A stretch of DNA of 64,000 nucleotides. Origin: Opisthorchis felineus. Taxonomy: Eukaryota > Platyhelminthes > Trematoda > Opisthorchiida > Opisthorchiidae. Both the position numbers and the translations under genes were made by a program. Within the stretch, counting starts at the first letter, position 1, and each line of letters starts with the position of its first letter. Under the pieces are notes generated by a model. It was not told the DNA's origin. It did no database searches and was given only the letters and a program-made list of their open reading frames with translations. Shown here piece by piece: positions 50,500-61,628 of this stretch. Location of the stretch: contig SJOL01004053.1 in the NCBI GenBank assembly GCA_004794785.1, forward strand, positions 96,877 through 160,876, in the 5' to 3' direction.

Positions 50500-53100
50500 A
50501 CGCCTAGCTTCAGGGCGGTGTGACCTAGCAAGTCGTGGGTTTGGCTTCAGATATGTTTGCCCAGAAATGGGAGGCTGTCAGGTCGTCTTTCTTCAGGAAA
50601 TTTAAGAAATTGCTAAATGAATACTTGGAGAATAATTGCGTGGTGTTTGGCTGTGCCCCGGGAAAAATGCGTCAGCTCTGTTTTTTGTTGAGGATGGATG
50701 CACTACAGGTGCAGCAGGCGGTTAGCGAATCCTATGGAAAGTCGAGTAATCCGAAGTAGTTAGTAAGTTGGGTGCACTTAATAATAACAAATAGCGCAGG
50801 ATGTACCAATTGTCCAGTACGGTGTCGTATAAGGAGACACGGAAACCATCTCGCAGCCACCTCTTATAGCTTGAACACAATCTTAAGGTGACCACGTTTT
50901 TGGACAGTCGGCTTCCAGTAAATCAACGGCTGAACGAAAAGGAGTTGGGCACCTGCAAGGCCCTCCTGAAGTACAGTATGCCGTCGTGTGAAGTGCGGCA
51001 GTTTGTGGCAGACGAAATCGGCAGTGCCTTTACTACCCAGGACACAGAAATGCCGCCGGAATTGTCAACTAGCTCTGTTGAGTGAGTGAAGAATTGTTAG
51101 GCTTTATTGTGACAGAGGACATACCTTTCGTCCTGCCTAAGCTACGCGATTCCGGACGGGTGTCGTTGCTGGAGTCGGAGAAAGGTGACTCCAGCCACAT
51201 ATTTTTCACTAGATGACAGCAGGCAGCGCTGCTCTAACGCTTTCCAGATGTAGTAAATGCCGATGATGCACGCGCGATCAACTGATTCGTTTCAGTTTTT
51301 TTAAAGCGAATAATGTGTGGCCTGCAGACACAAGCTGTACACGTTCCTGATCACTGCTGGCATGGGTACTTGCGTAAGGTTATGTATGTCTTTGTGGAGA
51401 GCGGACAGTTTGCTCCTACGCGTAAAATATTTGGCTTGTGGAGGGACATGATGGGCGAACAACATCAATAAAAGACCCTCTTCATGGACAAAATAGCGGC
51501 ACATTGCCAGTTGTGAGAGTAGTTTTCGGCTGCGGTGTTATGTTTTGCTATTGCCACATCCGAAAAGCAGTCAGGAAGCTCGTACGTAGCATATAGCGTC
51601 AGTGTATTTTGCTCATAGACACCGCGGACAGCCGACACATTTCCCACCGTATGGCCCGAACAGACAATGCCGTACGCTTGGTTTTCTCCTTATCACGATG
51701 CTAACACAGAGATTCTGGTAATACCCGCAAGTACTGCTTCGCGCGGACCCAAGATTCGACTCTCACCTCACAGCTCATTGACTGCACATCGCCCGCAAGT
51801 GGGCGGTGCACGCACAGTCCGGGATGGTCTAGTATGGCATTGGGCCTTGCAACCGTCTTGAGAGCTTCAACGGTCGCCAGAGAATCGGGTGCACCACCCA
51901 GACACACACCAACATGCCATACAGAAGGCATTCCGGCACACTGGTTTGCACTTGAAGGATATGAGATGCATACGTCGTACCACAGTGACGGAAGAAAATC
52001 ACGGGGGGCGACGGATACGTCCTAAACGTTGTCTGTCGATCGACTGCGTACGCGTCTTTCCTCGCTTGGGGGCAGTTCAGGCTGCGATCCCAAGTCTACA
52101 CTACCATTGATTTGAAACAAAAAGGCCTGGTAATTCTGCGTTAAATTAAATTTCCTGGTGGAAGCCCACAAACGCTCGCAGATAGTTGACACCTGGGCTC
52201 TCAGATGCACGTGCCCCTTCTACCAGGTAATGTGGCCTCCTTGTTGTCGTTTGTTGTTGGTAGCAAGGGATCAGGCTGCTTCAGTTAGTAAGAAAAATCA
52301 CTGATAGTCTTTTCTCAGGTCGCTCCCCCATCTACCAACGGTGGTCGTCTGATTACAACCTACAGGAGTAACATGTATCCTTGATACTGAAGTTGGCTTT
52401 TTTGAGCCTTGTGGCTTGCTGACTAGTCCAAATAACCCCTGGTGTGCAACGGATAGCTTGTCCTATCAAGTCAAATTTTGTTGTGATGATCCTCGTCCGC
52501 TGTGCGGTAGCGACCTTCGGGCCTGTCCTCAAGGTAAGTACGCATATCATTAAGTTACCCCCGCGCCATAGCTCCTGACGAGTCCAGAAATCGCGCTTAC
52601 CAAACGGTCCACAAAGAAGGCATGCTAAGACGTTTATATGGACCTATGCGGAGAATCTAAGCTCGATGTGTTCCGAAATTCTCTGTGCGCCCTCATGTTC
52701 TTCTGCAGGGAGGATCAAATCGACAGCCGTGAATTAATAGTGTACTACTAGAACCAATGCTGTAGAGGGCCGGTTTTCGAAAGGAGACGATCATGATTTA
52801 ATGTGACTCATATAAGTGGCACCAGCTTCAGCCTGTTCAACCGTTAATGGGGCATCAGGCATTTCAGGTAGGTCTCGTATTTCCCGAGGCCTAATCCGTA
52901 GTAGGTATCAGATATAGGACGTAACGCCATACGAATAAACCAGTGAAGATGACATCGTGTGAACACGATCGTACAAGACTGTCGCCGCTGAAATTCTTCC
53001 TTTATGGAGTAGGTATTGGTTCCACTTTATTGGCCGCCTGCCTCACAGCGATATTTTGATGGACTATTATATATCTCCACGTCATTTTAGGACGTAAATC
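50500..53100 (+). pseudogene. MULE/ZSWIM-type transposase relic, tandem copy C
   Basis: More complete at the N-terminus: MFAQKWEAVRSSFF and NEYLENNCVVFGCAPG (50551-50660), then VNQRLNEKELGTCKALLKY and CEVRQFVADEIGSAFTTQD (50918-51048). Core pieces: LYTFLITAGMGT (51330; T-D-G is T-A-G, so the first catalytic Asp is lost), MYVFVESGQFAPTRKIF-like sequence at 51385, F-M-D-K-I-A (51484) and CYCHIRKAVRKLVR (51540). The rest follows copy B at an offset of about 2.79 kb with many differences outside the identical block 51820-52087. Confidence 0.62.
51820..52087 (+). repeat. 268-base identical block, copy 2
   Basis: Partner of 49027-49294 at a constant offset of 2793 bases, no indels. Confidence 0.9.
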
Positions 53101-56049
53101 GCGTGAAGAACAATGCGCACTAAGTAGACCGTTAGTTTCCCGCTAGGACATATGTAATAATCAAAACAACCGGTAAAATTCAACTTTTATCTAGTCCAAC
53201 TTGGATTATTGACTGTTCCTAGTCGAGATCGATGGGCGCGTGTTAGTCCTATGCAGCAGCTCGGTTCGATCATCTGTCCGCAATCATTGCCGTAGGTAAG
53301 GTCTAGCCAGTTGATTAGGCATAATGAATCCCCAGCCGCTTGTTAGTCATAGGCGTCAGCTAGATCCTCATTGCTGTATTATGGAAGCAGCGACGGCCTC
53401 TGGGCATTTCCTACTAGGAGTCGCAGGCTACTCACGTAAGGGTAGGTCTGAACCGTAGGCGGTAAAATGAGCAGCCTACCATGTACATCTCTAGCCGCAA
53501 ATTATCTGGCAAATTCTTGGATAATTTGGTAATTCTTGTTATCTGTACTGGAAAGGTATGCTGCCGGTAGACAGGACCTGGATATTTTGAGGGTGATGCC
53601 AAGTAAGGAATCAGAAAACTTGACCAACGGGCATTGGTTACAATCATCCAAAAGCCTTGAGCCCATCAAACCTTTTACGAGATACCCGAACCTAATGAAT
53701 GCTTGTATCGCCATGTTAACCCAGAATAGCGAATCCTCAGTAACAGGAATGCAGGATTCTGCATCTGCTGGCTCGAGCAGCGGATACAAGAAAAATTTTT
53801 AATACAGTAGTGATCCTCTTGCACATTTTCTAGCAACGTGTATACTGTGAGCTATAGCAAATTCCAAAATCCACTATAGCAGCCGAACTGTCTGTTGATA
53901 TCGCCCATTGTGAGTGGTTCACGTTTTCACCACAAGTCCCGATATCGTACTGTTATCCACTGCTTGCCGAGTCGAGATAATGGCTGACCTTGAAGATTTG
54001 CTCACTTGAACAAATCAACCCCACAGAGGGTTTGCAAAGAAACGCATTACACATGAACATTTTCAACTGTGAAGTGATAACCTTGAAAACTTCATAGTTT
54101 CAGAGAAGTCGTTTCCATTCACCGGATGCAGGTCTGCACAGCGAGTGGCTTTGGTAGCATAAGCAATCTGTTCCACTGAACCCGCCGATTACCAGAAACA
54201 AACTGAAATTTATTTCGTCGAAAGTATGGGATTTTCAAAGTGGACAATGTTACAGCTGGTTTAGTCTAGCCCCGCTGCGCATTGCAGTGATGCGTTGCAA
54301 ATAGCGGATTGGTTGTGTGGGTGAACCTTCAAGTTTAATGGCCCATGGTTTACTTATGATCGGAGTCAAATTTGACATATTCTTCAGTGCAGATTCTGCT
54401 TGCGTGGACTATTGAATGACGTTCGGATCCGGTATAGTCGCCCGATGTAACTAGTAGGGTGAATTTGTTTGCAGATGTTTGACACAACACCTTTCATTTG
54501 GGTTTGCTTGCCTTGAGCCCAGCATAACGTTTGAAAAGAACTTGATGCATTGTGCGAAATGGGCCCCACTGTGCACCCCTTTGAAAGGCCCCTACTCTCA
54601 AGTGTGCGCTACTATTCAGAAGGAAACTCACCGTTCCCAAAAAAACCGGCCTAAAACCTGCCGCCGCGCTAGTGAGGGTTCTTTTCCAGTAGAAAGCATA
54701 ACGCTTCTTAGATCGATTAAGTTTTTTAGAAAAAACTTCCAGAAAATGCAGTCAAGGACGGTCATTTATCATTATCTCAGTATACGTTGTCGCTTTTTCT
54801 GATCGCTCATCCCAAATGTCGGGCGCTTGCGTATGTGCCCCGCTGATCATTGGGCGTTATAGCCTGATCCAGTAACTAAAAAAGGCCCTGCGCCGTATGT
54901 GTTATCACTCTGACGTGCTGGCACCCGAACTCTGTGAAACCGTTTTGGCTAACTGTTTCTATTTATTTGATACACCGTTATGCAACGTTGTGAGCAGTCG
55001 TTTTGCTGCTCGTTTTTCGTAAACCGTTTTTACTCAACGATGATTCTGAAACCAAACGATGTGTACTCAGTTTAATCTCGTGAATATCTTCGAAGAAAGT
55101 TTTAAATTCTCTTATCATAAGAAACCAACTTATCAAACGCTCAAGTAGTCCTGTTATTGACAATAAAATATCGGGGTGTACACTGATGTGGCGACGTCAA
55201 GATCCAGTGGCCACATGCATTATTGGACGTAATCGAATAAAGGTGTACCCAACAAAGTCTTAAGTGCAATCTTTCTTTGGAGCCAAAACGTGATTGTAGG
55301 ATGCAGAGACCTCAAGAGTCCTCAAACGTCAACCTATGGAGGTCTCCGTGGCGACTTGAAGTTTCCAACTCGCCCTCTTGTAAACTAAGTGGCAAATACG
55401 AACAAACCCCTTACTTGGTCCCAACAGCCTCTGGAACGAATTTGTTCCAATCTACTCCGTACCCCCCTCGGATCTAACTATTTCGGTTCGCTTTGATTCG
55501 AGTTCCGCTGTGAGCGTGTGGTGTTCTGTACTTTTATTTTGCTTTCAATACAACGTTACGTACCTCATCAATTCCATAAACGTTTTTTGCTTGAATATGC
55601 AAAACCACTAAAAAGCGCACTTGTACAAATTACACACAATACAGGCGTGGTCACATGCTCCGACTTTCACTTCTCATTTCGCCCGCGCTTAAAGCAGTCA
55701 TTCACGAGCTTCATGTGCTAACTCCGGTATCAAAACACTTAAGACTGTCTTTGGAGTTTATTGTATGTGAGAGCTGCCCGAAAGAAGACCGCCAGACATC
55801 CGCGATCGGATTAATATTTACTCACTGACCTGGGCCAACGACGAACTATTTTAAAGAGAACAGTTCTTAGTGAGTCTGTTTCATTCGACCATTTTTATTA
55901 TTGTGTACTCGATTCAGAGTAATTATATTTATTTCTCTGCCGCACTCTCTCCCTAAAGTAGCTTTTTGGGTACCCAGACCACTACAAGCGTCAGCACTGC
56001 CTCGCCATCCCAGGGGACTTCCACATTTGACTCTCCCCCAACGCCGACG
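53101..56049. other. Unassigned stretch after the transposase relics
   Basis: ORF 53536-53802 (+, 88 codons, ending SASAGSSSGYKKNF) and ORF 54479-54802 (+, 107 codons) have no recognised domain. Confidence 0.4.
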
Positions 56050-56260
56050 CCAGTGAGTCTGCTCAGTTCAACTGTACATCGTGGTACTGTGGTCCAAGCT
56101 ACCATTTATCCGTGATGAGAATTTGTCAACGTCATCACCCTCACTCATGTTTTTCGTGACCCAGTCTAAGGCCACGGTGCCCCAACAATGATTTTTGGCT
56201 TTAGTTCAAATTGTCCGGTCCGATCATGGGTATACTGCCGCTTTTCCAGATTTGCTGTTT
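56050..56260. repeat. Pyrimidine-rich dispersed repeat H, copy 2
   Basis: Partner of 47680-47980, same orientation, within the C/T-rich stretch 55920-56440. Confidence 0.45.
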
Positions 56261-56413
56261 CGGTTACTTGTTTTCCGAAATCTAGAGATATTTTACCACC
56301 TGCTAAAAGGGATCCCTTAGTCCGCCTTCCCCACTTGTGTTATAGTCCCCAATTGTCAAATTGTGGGCGTCTCGTCTTGGTTCAATTTGACTTGTTCCCT
56401 AAAAATGGAAAGC

Positions 56414-56773
56414 CTATTGGTATTCGCCGAATGGAATAACTGTGTTTCTCTGCCCCCAATATCCATCGCATTCAGATCGTACCAGTTTAGGCATGAAGTC
56501 GTCTGCGTCAGCCGCTGCTGAGTAATAGCATGGACTGCCTCCAGAACCAAGCTCTTCACCTATGGCTCCGGAAGGGCCACCGCAACCAATGTTTTGCCTT
56601 CTCAGTTCGTATGAACAAATTAGACGCAATAAAGCGTCGGCCCGTCCGAAGCCGATGTTGGATTTGGTAGAGGCAACCCTAAAAGAGCGTGGCCTGTCGA
56701 TTTCACACACTATGATTTCCTTATTTAAGTAGCAAATAAGGACCACCCTGGACCAAGCAGTGATGTCAGCCAC
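56414..56773 (-). other. Unassigned minus-strand ORF
   Basis: 119 codons, containing NIGFGRADALLRLICSYEL and a Gly/Ser/Ala-rich CGGPSGAIGEELGSGGSPC. It might contain an exon or be a chance ORF. No motif recognised. Confidence 0.2.
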
Positions 56774-57511
56774 TGTGTCCGATGTGTTTTATCACGCTCT
56801 GTGGCGCAAAACACGGGACTGGGGGATTTTTTAGTTTGGTGATAATAGCGCTTGGTAATCCCATTAAACGAGAGGTGAGTTCCCGACGGAATTATAGTTT
56901 AGTGACTTGGATTGCACGATAAAGCAGCGTTTTTTGATGGGCTCCACTGTACAGGAAACAAGCCGATGCTCACCATAATTTAATGAGGCAAAGACAATGG
57001 CATTCTGTCGAACGCGTTCACACGTTCCAATGTTAAAAGTTTGGAAAAGGATGCATGGCTGACAAGAATGAGCCATATCAGCGGATGAAACCAGGAATCC
57101 GCCTGGTGGACACATCATCTTTAGGTGTCGTTGCACGTTAAACACCATTGATAACCTCAGGTTAACTCCGGCACACATGCCCAGATCTTACAAAGCCGAG
57201 GTACTTCATAGACCTTGCAAAGGAGGCGCATTTTACCAAATTGCTCTGGAGCCGTGATCGTGAGTACAAATAACAGGAAAGTCAAGGTGCCGGCGACATT
57301 ATTTGAGAAAAAAACTCATGAGAATCAAATCGTCAACCTAAACGTTGAGGCAGGAGGCCATCAAATGGGAATATATATTATTATCTTTTACCGGCTTACC
57401 TGTGATTCAGTTTGGTGGAGCTGGCTTCGCATCGACGCTCAGTTCTCTGAACTCTTCCGCGACTCTGATTTGCAGTTTGGCTTCTGTCCAACTGCCACTG
57501 ATCAGTTGCCA

Positions 57512-57696
57512 TTAAATTGATTCAGTCACCGGGCCACCTGGTAGTCGCGAAAGATCCTGGTAATTGACGGCTTCAGCCTTGGAACTGTCCGAAGGCTTGC
57601 ATGATAGCGAACGGTTCCGTCGATTTTCACTGTCACGATGGGTATATCCATGCCGGTGTTCATTTGGTTCGAAGAACACCAGCATTTCGCCAGTGA
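57512..57696 (-). CDS. Putative terminal exon, unknown product
   Basis: Minus-strand frame of 60 codons and a TAA starting at a plausible acceptor: a branch-like CTAATCA, then CTTAAATCAG. The peptide includes EMLVFFEPNEHRHGYTHRD and ends YQDLSRLPGGPVTESI, with a composition like real soluble protein. No family recognised. It takes two bases from an upstream exon I could not identify. Confidence 0.3.
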
Positions 57697-58747
57697 CTGA
57701 TTTAAGTTCAGTAATGATTAGCGCTAACAGCGTTAACTGACAGAGCAAACGTGATATTGTACACGGTCATTCTAGGGATAGTGTGTGGAGTGTGCCGATG
57801 GGGTCAGTTGGCTTTAGTGACAAATATGGCTGCTTGCCCAGGTTCAACTTTATAAAATTGAACTAAGGCGTTGCCTTCGGCCACGTGCAGCTCTGTTTGT
57901 TGGGCGGTCGAAGGTCCTGAAACGATCAATTTTGCTATCAATCTTTAGGTTATCCTAGAAACTTTACGCTACAATTGTTTATCTGATTCTGTGGGAGGTG
58001 TGTCGGTGAACACGTTTGCTCGCCGTGGTGTGATATCTGAACAAGAGCTGATTCTCAGAAGAACCAAGGGACTACTATTACTGACAGCCACAGGGGCTCC
58101 TTAACAATATACGTCATGCCACTGCGCCTTGCGTGGTTTCGATTTTTAAGCCGACATCTCCAAGTGCGACGCTGTTTACGGAAATGCTTGCGTCTTGTGG
58201 GGGAATGCTATTTATCAACCGTGCCTGCGGTCAGATTCCCCGGAAACGGTGGAATTCTTGGAGCCCAAACGAATGGGGTGCCGGTCGGCAGGCCAAACAG
58301 TTTAAAATTAAGCGTGGCACTGCAAAGGCGCTTCCGCAACCCGTTTAGTTCTGTTCGACAGCGAGTTTTTGGTGGGGCATCCTGAGACCACAAGAGATTA
58401 GCAATAAAACACCGCCATGTGAACCGTCTTATTGCCTTTAAGCCAAGATGCTTATTATTTTAACAACTTTGATAAACTGAAAAAATCCTTGTTTCCTTGC
58501 TTAACCAAATTTTTGCACTGGCTGTGAGTTGTTGAACATGGACGCTAGGTCACCGGATACTTTTGACCATTTCATTGAAGCTGAAGCCAACGCTGATCGT
58601 GATGAATAAGTTTTGTGTACCGTTTATGTTTCGGTGGTCCAATCTCTTGACGGCAGACTTCACATTTTACATGCAACACCAAAACTTAAATGCAGCAGCT
58701 TAAATACCATCATCATGCCGCTGAAACCAGAAGAGCCTGATCGGACT

Positions 58748-58919
58748 TCAGGTCAACCAGAATCCCGCCTTTTGGGCTAATGCAACATCCGCGGAAGAGA
58801 CGGAAGAGATTTGCTCGGAGCCCCGACATCTGGACCTCCAATACCTGAGTCCACTTTGATTATCGTCAGTAGTGTTTTCCAAAACCACCTTGTCCAACTC
58901 GTTATCATCTTTGAATCCG
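58748..58919 (-). CDS. Putative exon, unknown product
   Basis: Begins at acceptor TACATATTGATGTTCAG with one base plus codons G-F-K-D-D-N-E-L-D-K-V-V-L-E-N-T-T-D-D-N and stops at 58748. The phase fits the donor at 59785 (two bases, giving Phe). A weak donor (GTATTG) at the R codon after S-G-L would shorten it. No family recognised. Confidence 0.33.
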
Positions 58920-59785
58920 CTGAACATCAATATGTAAAACAAGCTTCAGCTCAGTAGTCGGAACAAAAATAATCCCTCCGCTCAACCAGTGATCTGTTTT
59001 CTTAAGCTAGCGTTTTCCTCAAAACAACCGCTGAAGGTGTATTTAGCTTTCTAAACCTTTGAAGATGGTCATAATGTGCGCGAAACTTATGTGCAATGTA
59101 TGTCACGGGACAGTTTAGAAGTGTGAACTTATTCTCAACGCGTCAGCGACAGCGGGCATTCAGCGAACACTAGGGTTTCAGATCCATATTTTGGGCTAGA
59201 CACGGCTTGTTCTTGCGGTGACTGGTAGTCTGTACGTTTGTGCCATCACTAGAGGGTTACACGTATAAGTTAACTGCAGCTGGCAGCGTGGTTGACGCTC
59301 CAAACTGCCAATACCACCATCCGGTCAAAACCCTGCGAGTGCGTGAAAAGCGAAATATTTTAGTTCGTTATAAAAACAGCATTTTGGGGAACGGAACATC
59401 GCTGGATTTTGGTTAACTGAGTTTTACAGATGGCTCAGTGTGTTTCCGTAGTTTAGCTCCACGATGCACACTGGCATATTTTACAGGTTATGTTGCGGGT
59501 TACCGCCACAAATGCGCCGTTTGATGGAGCCGTCCTTCAAGCTCACCACGTTGAGCGCAGTTCCAGTTGACAAAGTTATAGTGTTTAAGCAACGGTCACA
59601 ACAGGGGTACTCAACACTCTACTACCGTCATGGTGGGTGCATTGTCGGGGGTTTTTTCTTTGTGGCCTTAAGAGCTTGTCTTGCCTCGAATAGGCAAGTG
59701 GTAGCAGGCGTGCTTGGAGTATTTCAGGTTTGAATGCCTGGATTTCCTCCTGACCGCAACCATGTGGAGGTTGATGTTTGCTTAC

Positions 59786-60007
59786 AAACTCTTTTGGTGG
59801 AGGTCATGGAGATAAGATCTCAATGTTATTTCGTTCCAGTGATCTGCCCTTATCATTTTGTCAACAAGTTCAGGTTTGAACCGCATGCCCGACATGCTTT
59901 TTACTTTAATTTGTGCTTCAGGTCCAGAATATTGTCGCTCAAGCAGTCTGAGAACTGGAGGTAGGTGTGCTCTGTAAAATTGAGCCATTTCCCTCAAACT
60001 GCACCAA
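59786..60007 (-). CDS. Putative exon, unknown product
   Basis: Minus-strand frame with M-A-Q-FYRAHLPPVLRLLERQYSG, then KSMSGMRFKPELVDKMIRAD and WNEITLRSYLHDLHQKS, ending at a possible donor TT followed by GTAAGC. The acceptor (TTGGTGCAG) is less convincing. It reads like conserved protein rather than chance, and it chains in phase to 58919, but I do not recognise the family; a retroelement gag-like origin is not excluded. Confidence 0.38.
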
Positions 60008-61628
60008 TCACTAAGCACTCCTGGACGTCTTCGGTGGAGACCATAGTTTCAGTGTATGGATGATGCTGGAGGGACGTAAGAGCGGGTTGTGAATGTTTCT
60101 CAATTCAAAGGTGGTATGTACTTCCGCACACACCTACTGACTGTGCAGCGGTAGACCAGCAAAATGAGTATTAGGCCAACGCCTGAAGTAACCGGCAAAT
60201 ATGCGACACAAGTGCCGGTGTTTCGTATCGCAGACGGTAATGCAACTCTTCTGTCAGTCTTCGATGTCTTTTTCCGTCCACTGTAGCACATCATAAAGCA
60301 AAGTAGCTTGACGCAGAATTTTGGGCGGGTGCAGGAAAGTTGCTACAGTCATATGACGGAATGTTTCGCCTGTTCGCGCCTGAACCTTCATGCTGAAGCA
60401 GGAGGCACCAAGCCTCGAATACTTGATCTTGATTGGCGGACAGTCTGGCTAATCAGCGCGAGCTTTCTCCAGCTCCACAGCCGGCTTGCGACATATCCGT
60501 TCAGTTGATGTGAAATTCGCTCATTTAGGGCGGCTCACCTGGGAAAGCTTTAGGAGACGTGCCAGGCACTAGTGAATTCCTAAGGCGGCAAAGTCTCTTA
60601 GAGGACTCAGCGCTGGATACAGACTTAACTGGCAAGAAGGCCTGCGGTGGGTGACCCAGGCAACAGTTGAATCTGGCTATGAGGCAGCTTTTACCGCCGT
60701 AAATTGCCGGCTGCTGTGGCAGAATATGGTGTATCTCTTTTTCGACAACCTCTACAGTGGTTCATATACATAGGCAGCAAGTTCAATAGAATGATGTTTT
60801 AAGTGATTTGCACAGCCAAATACAAGTTGTGTTGTTTTGTGGTTGCATAAAGTGGTCCACTAAGGTTTGTTAAGTGACGTCCTGCCCAAGCTTAAGGGGT
60901 AATCGAGCGTTGCTTGACCGCGTTTTGTCGCATACCATCCCACAGGCTACGGCAATGACTAATAACATTGACAGTTTGGAGAGTTATGGTAGAGTTTCGG
61001 CCGTTGTTAAGAGAGGTTAACCGCCGGAAAAAAACTTTTGAACTGACCTGACGCCAAATCCAGCCCTTTGGCGAACCAGGTGAGATGATTGCTCGGATTC
61101 ATGCACATGGTCCAGCTTTTATCATCGGGGTTGGATGTGCGCTTGACTCAGGCCCGATTTTTCTCGGCCACCCAATAAATGTTTGCGGCTCAGTTAGGTT
61201 TGTGAGCCTAAGAAGGGCATGAGAAATGGGTCCCTGGTGCGACCTCTTTAGGCTTCTCCCAGTGTTCCACGAAGATATTCCATATCTCATCCGCTGATGT
61301 ACTAACCAGGCAATTGCGATGGTGCTCCAACATTCATCCTCACTTTTACAGGGTAAACGAAATTCTAGTGAGAATCACTGAGAGTTTAGAATTTCTGAGT
61401 TTAAACTGGCTTCGATTCAGGCCATCAGGTCACGCGTTCCGGCAAACTTGAAGAGCTCACTATCTGCGTCGAAGTATTGCAGGACACCAGTAACACCTGA
61501 ACATCCACGGATTCACTGGTTCATGGATTGATACACAGGATCGAGGCGTGCGCCCTCCTGTCGTTCAGCGGCTGCCGTTCACCTGAAAGGCACAAGCGAA
61601 AAAGGGTGTAGCACTGCTCGCTAGGTTC
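60008..61628. other. Unassigned stretch
   Basis: 60100-60294 (-) is open in two frames: one with a hydrophobic S-G-V-G-L-I-L-I-L-L-V stretch, the other reading GKRHRRLTEELHYRLRYE after an acceptor-like GTGCTACAG. Either might be a further exon of the putative minus-strand gene, but no phase-consistent donor was found. Confidence 0.3.

Noticed and set aside
53536..53802. 88-codon plus ORF as the C-terminal exon of transposase copy C
   Set aside because: It lies beyond the block shared by copies B and C and has no counterpart after copy B.
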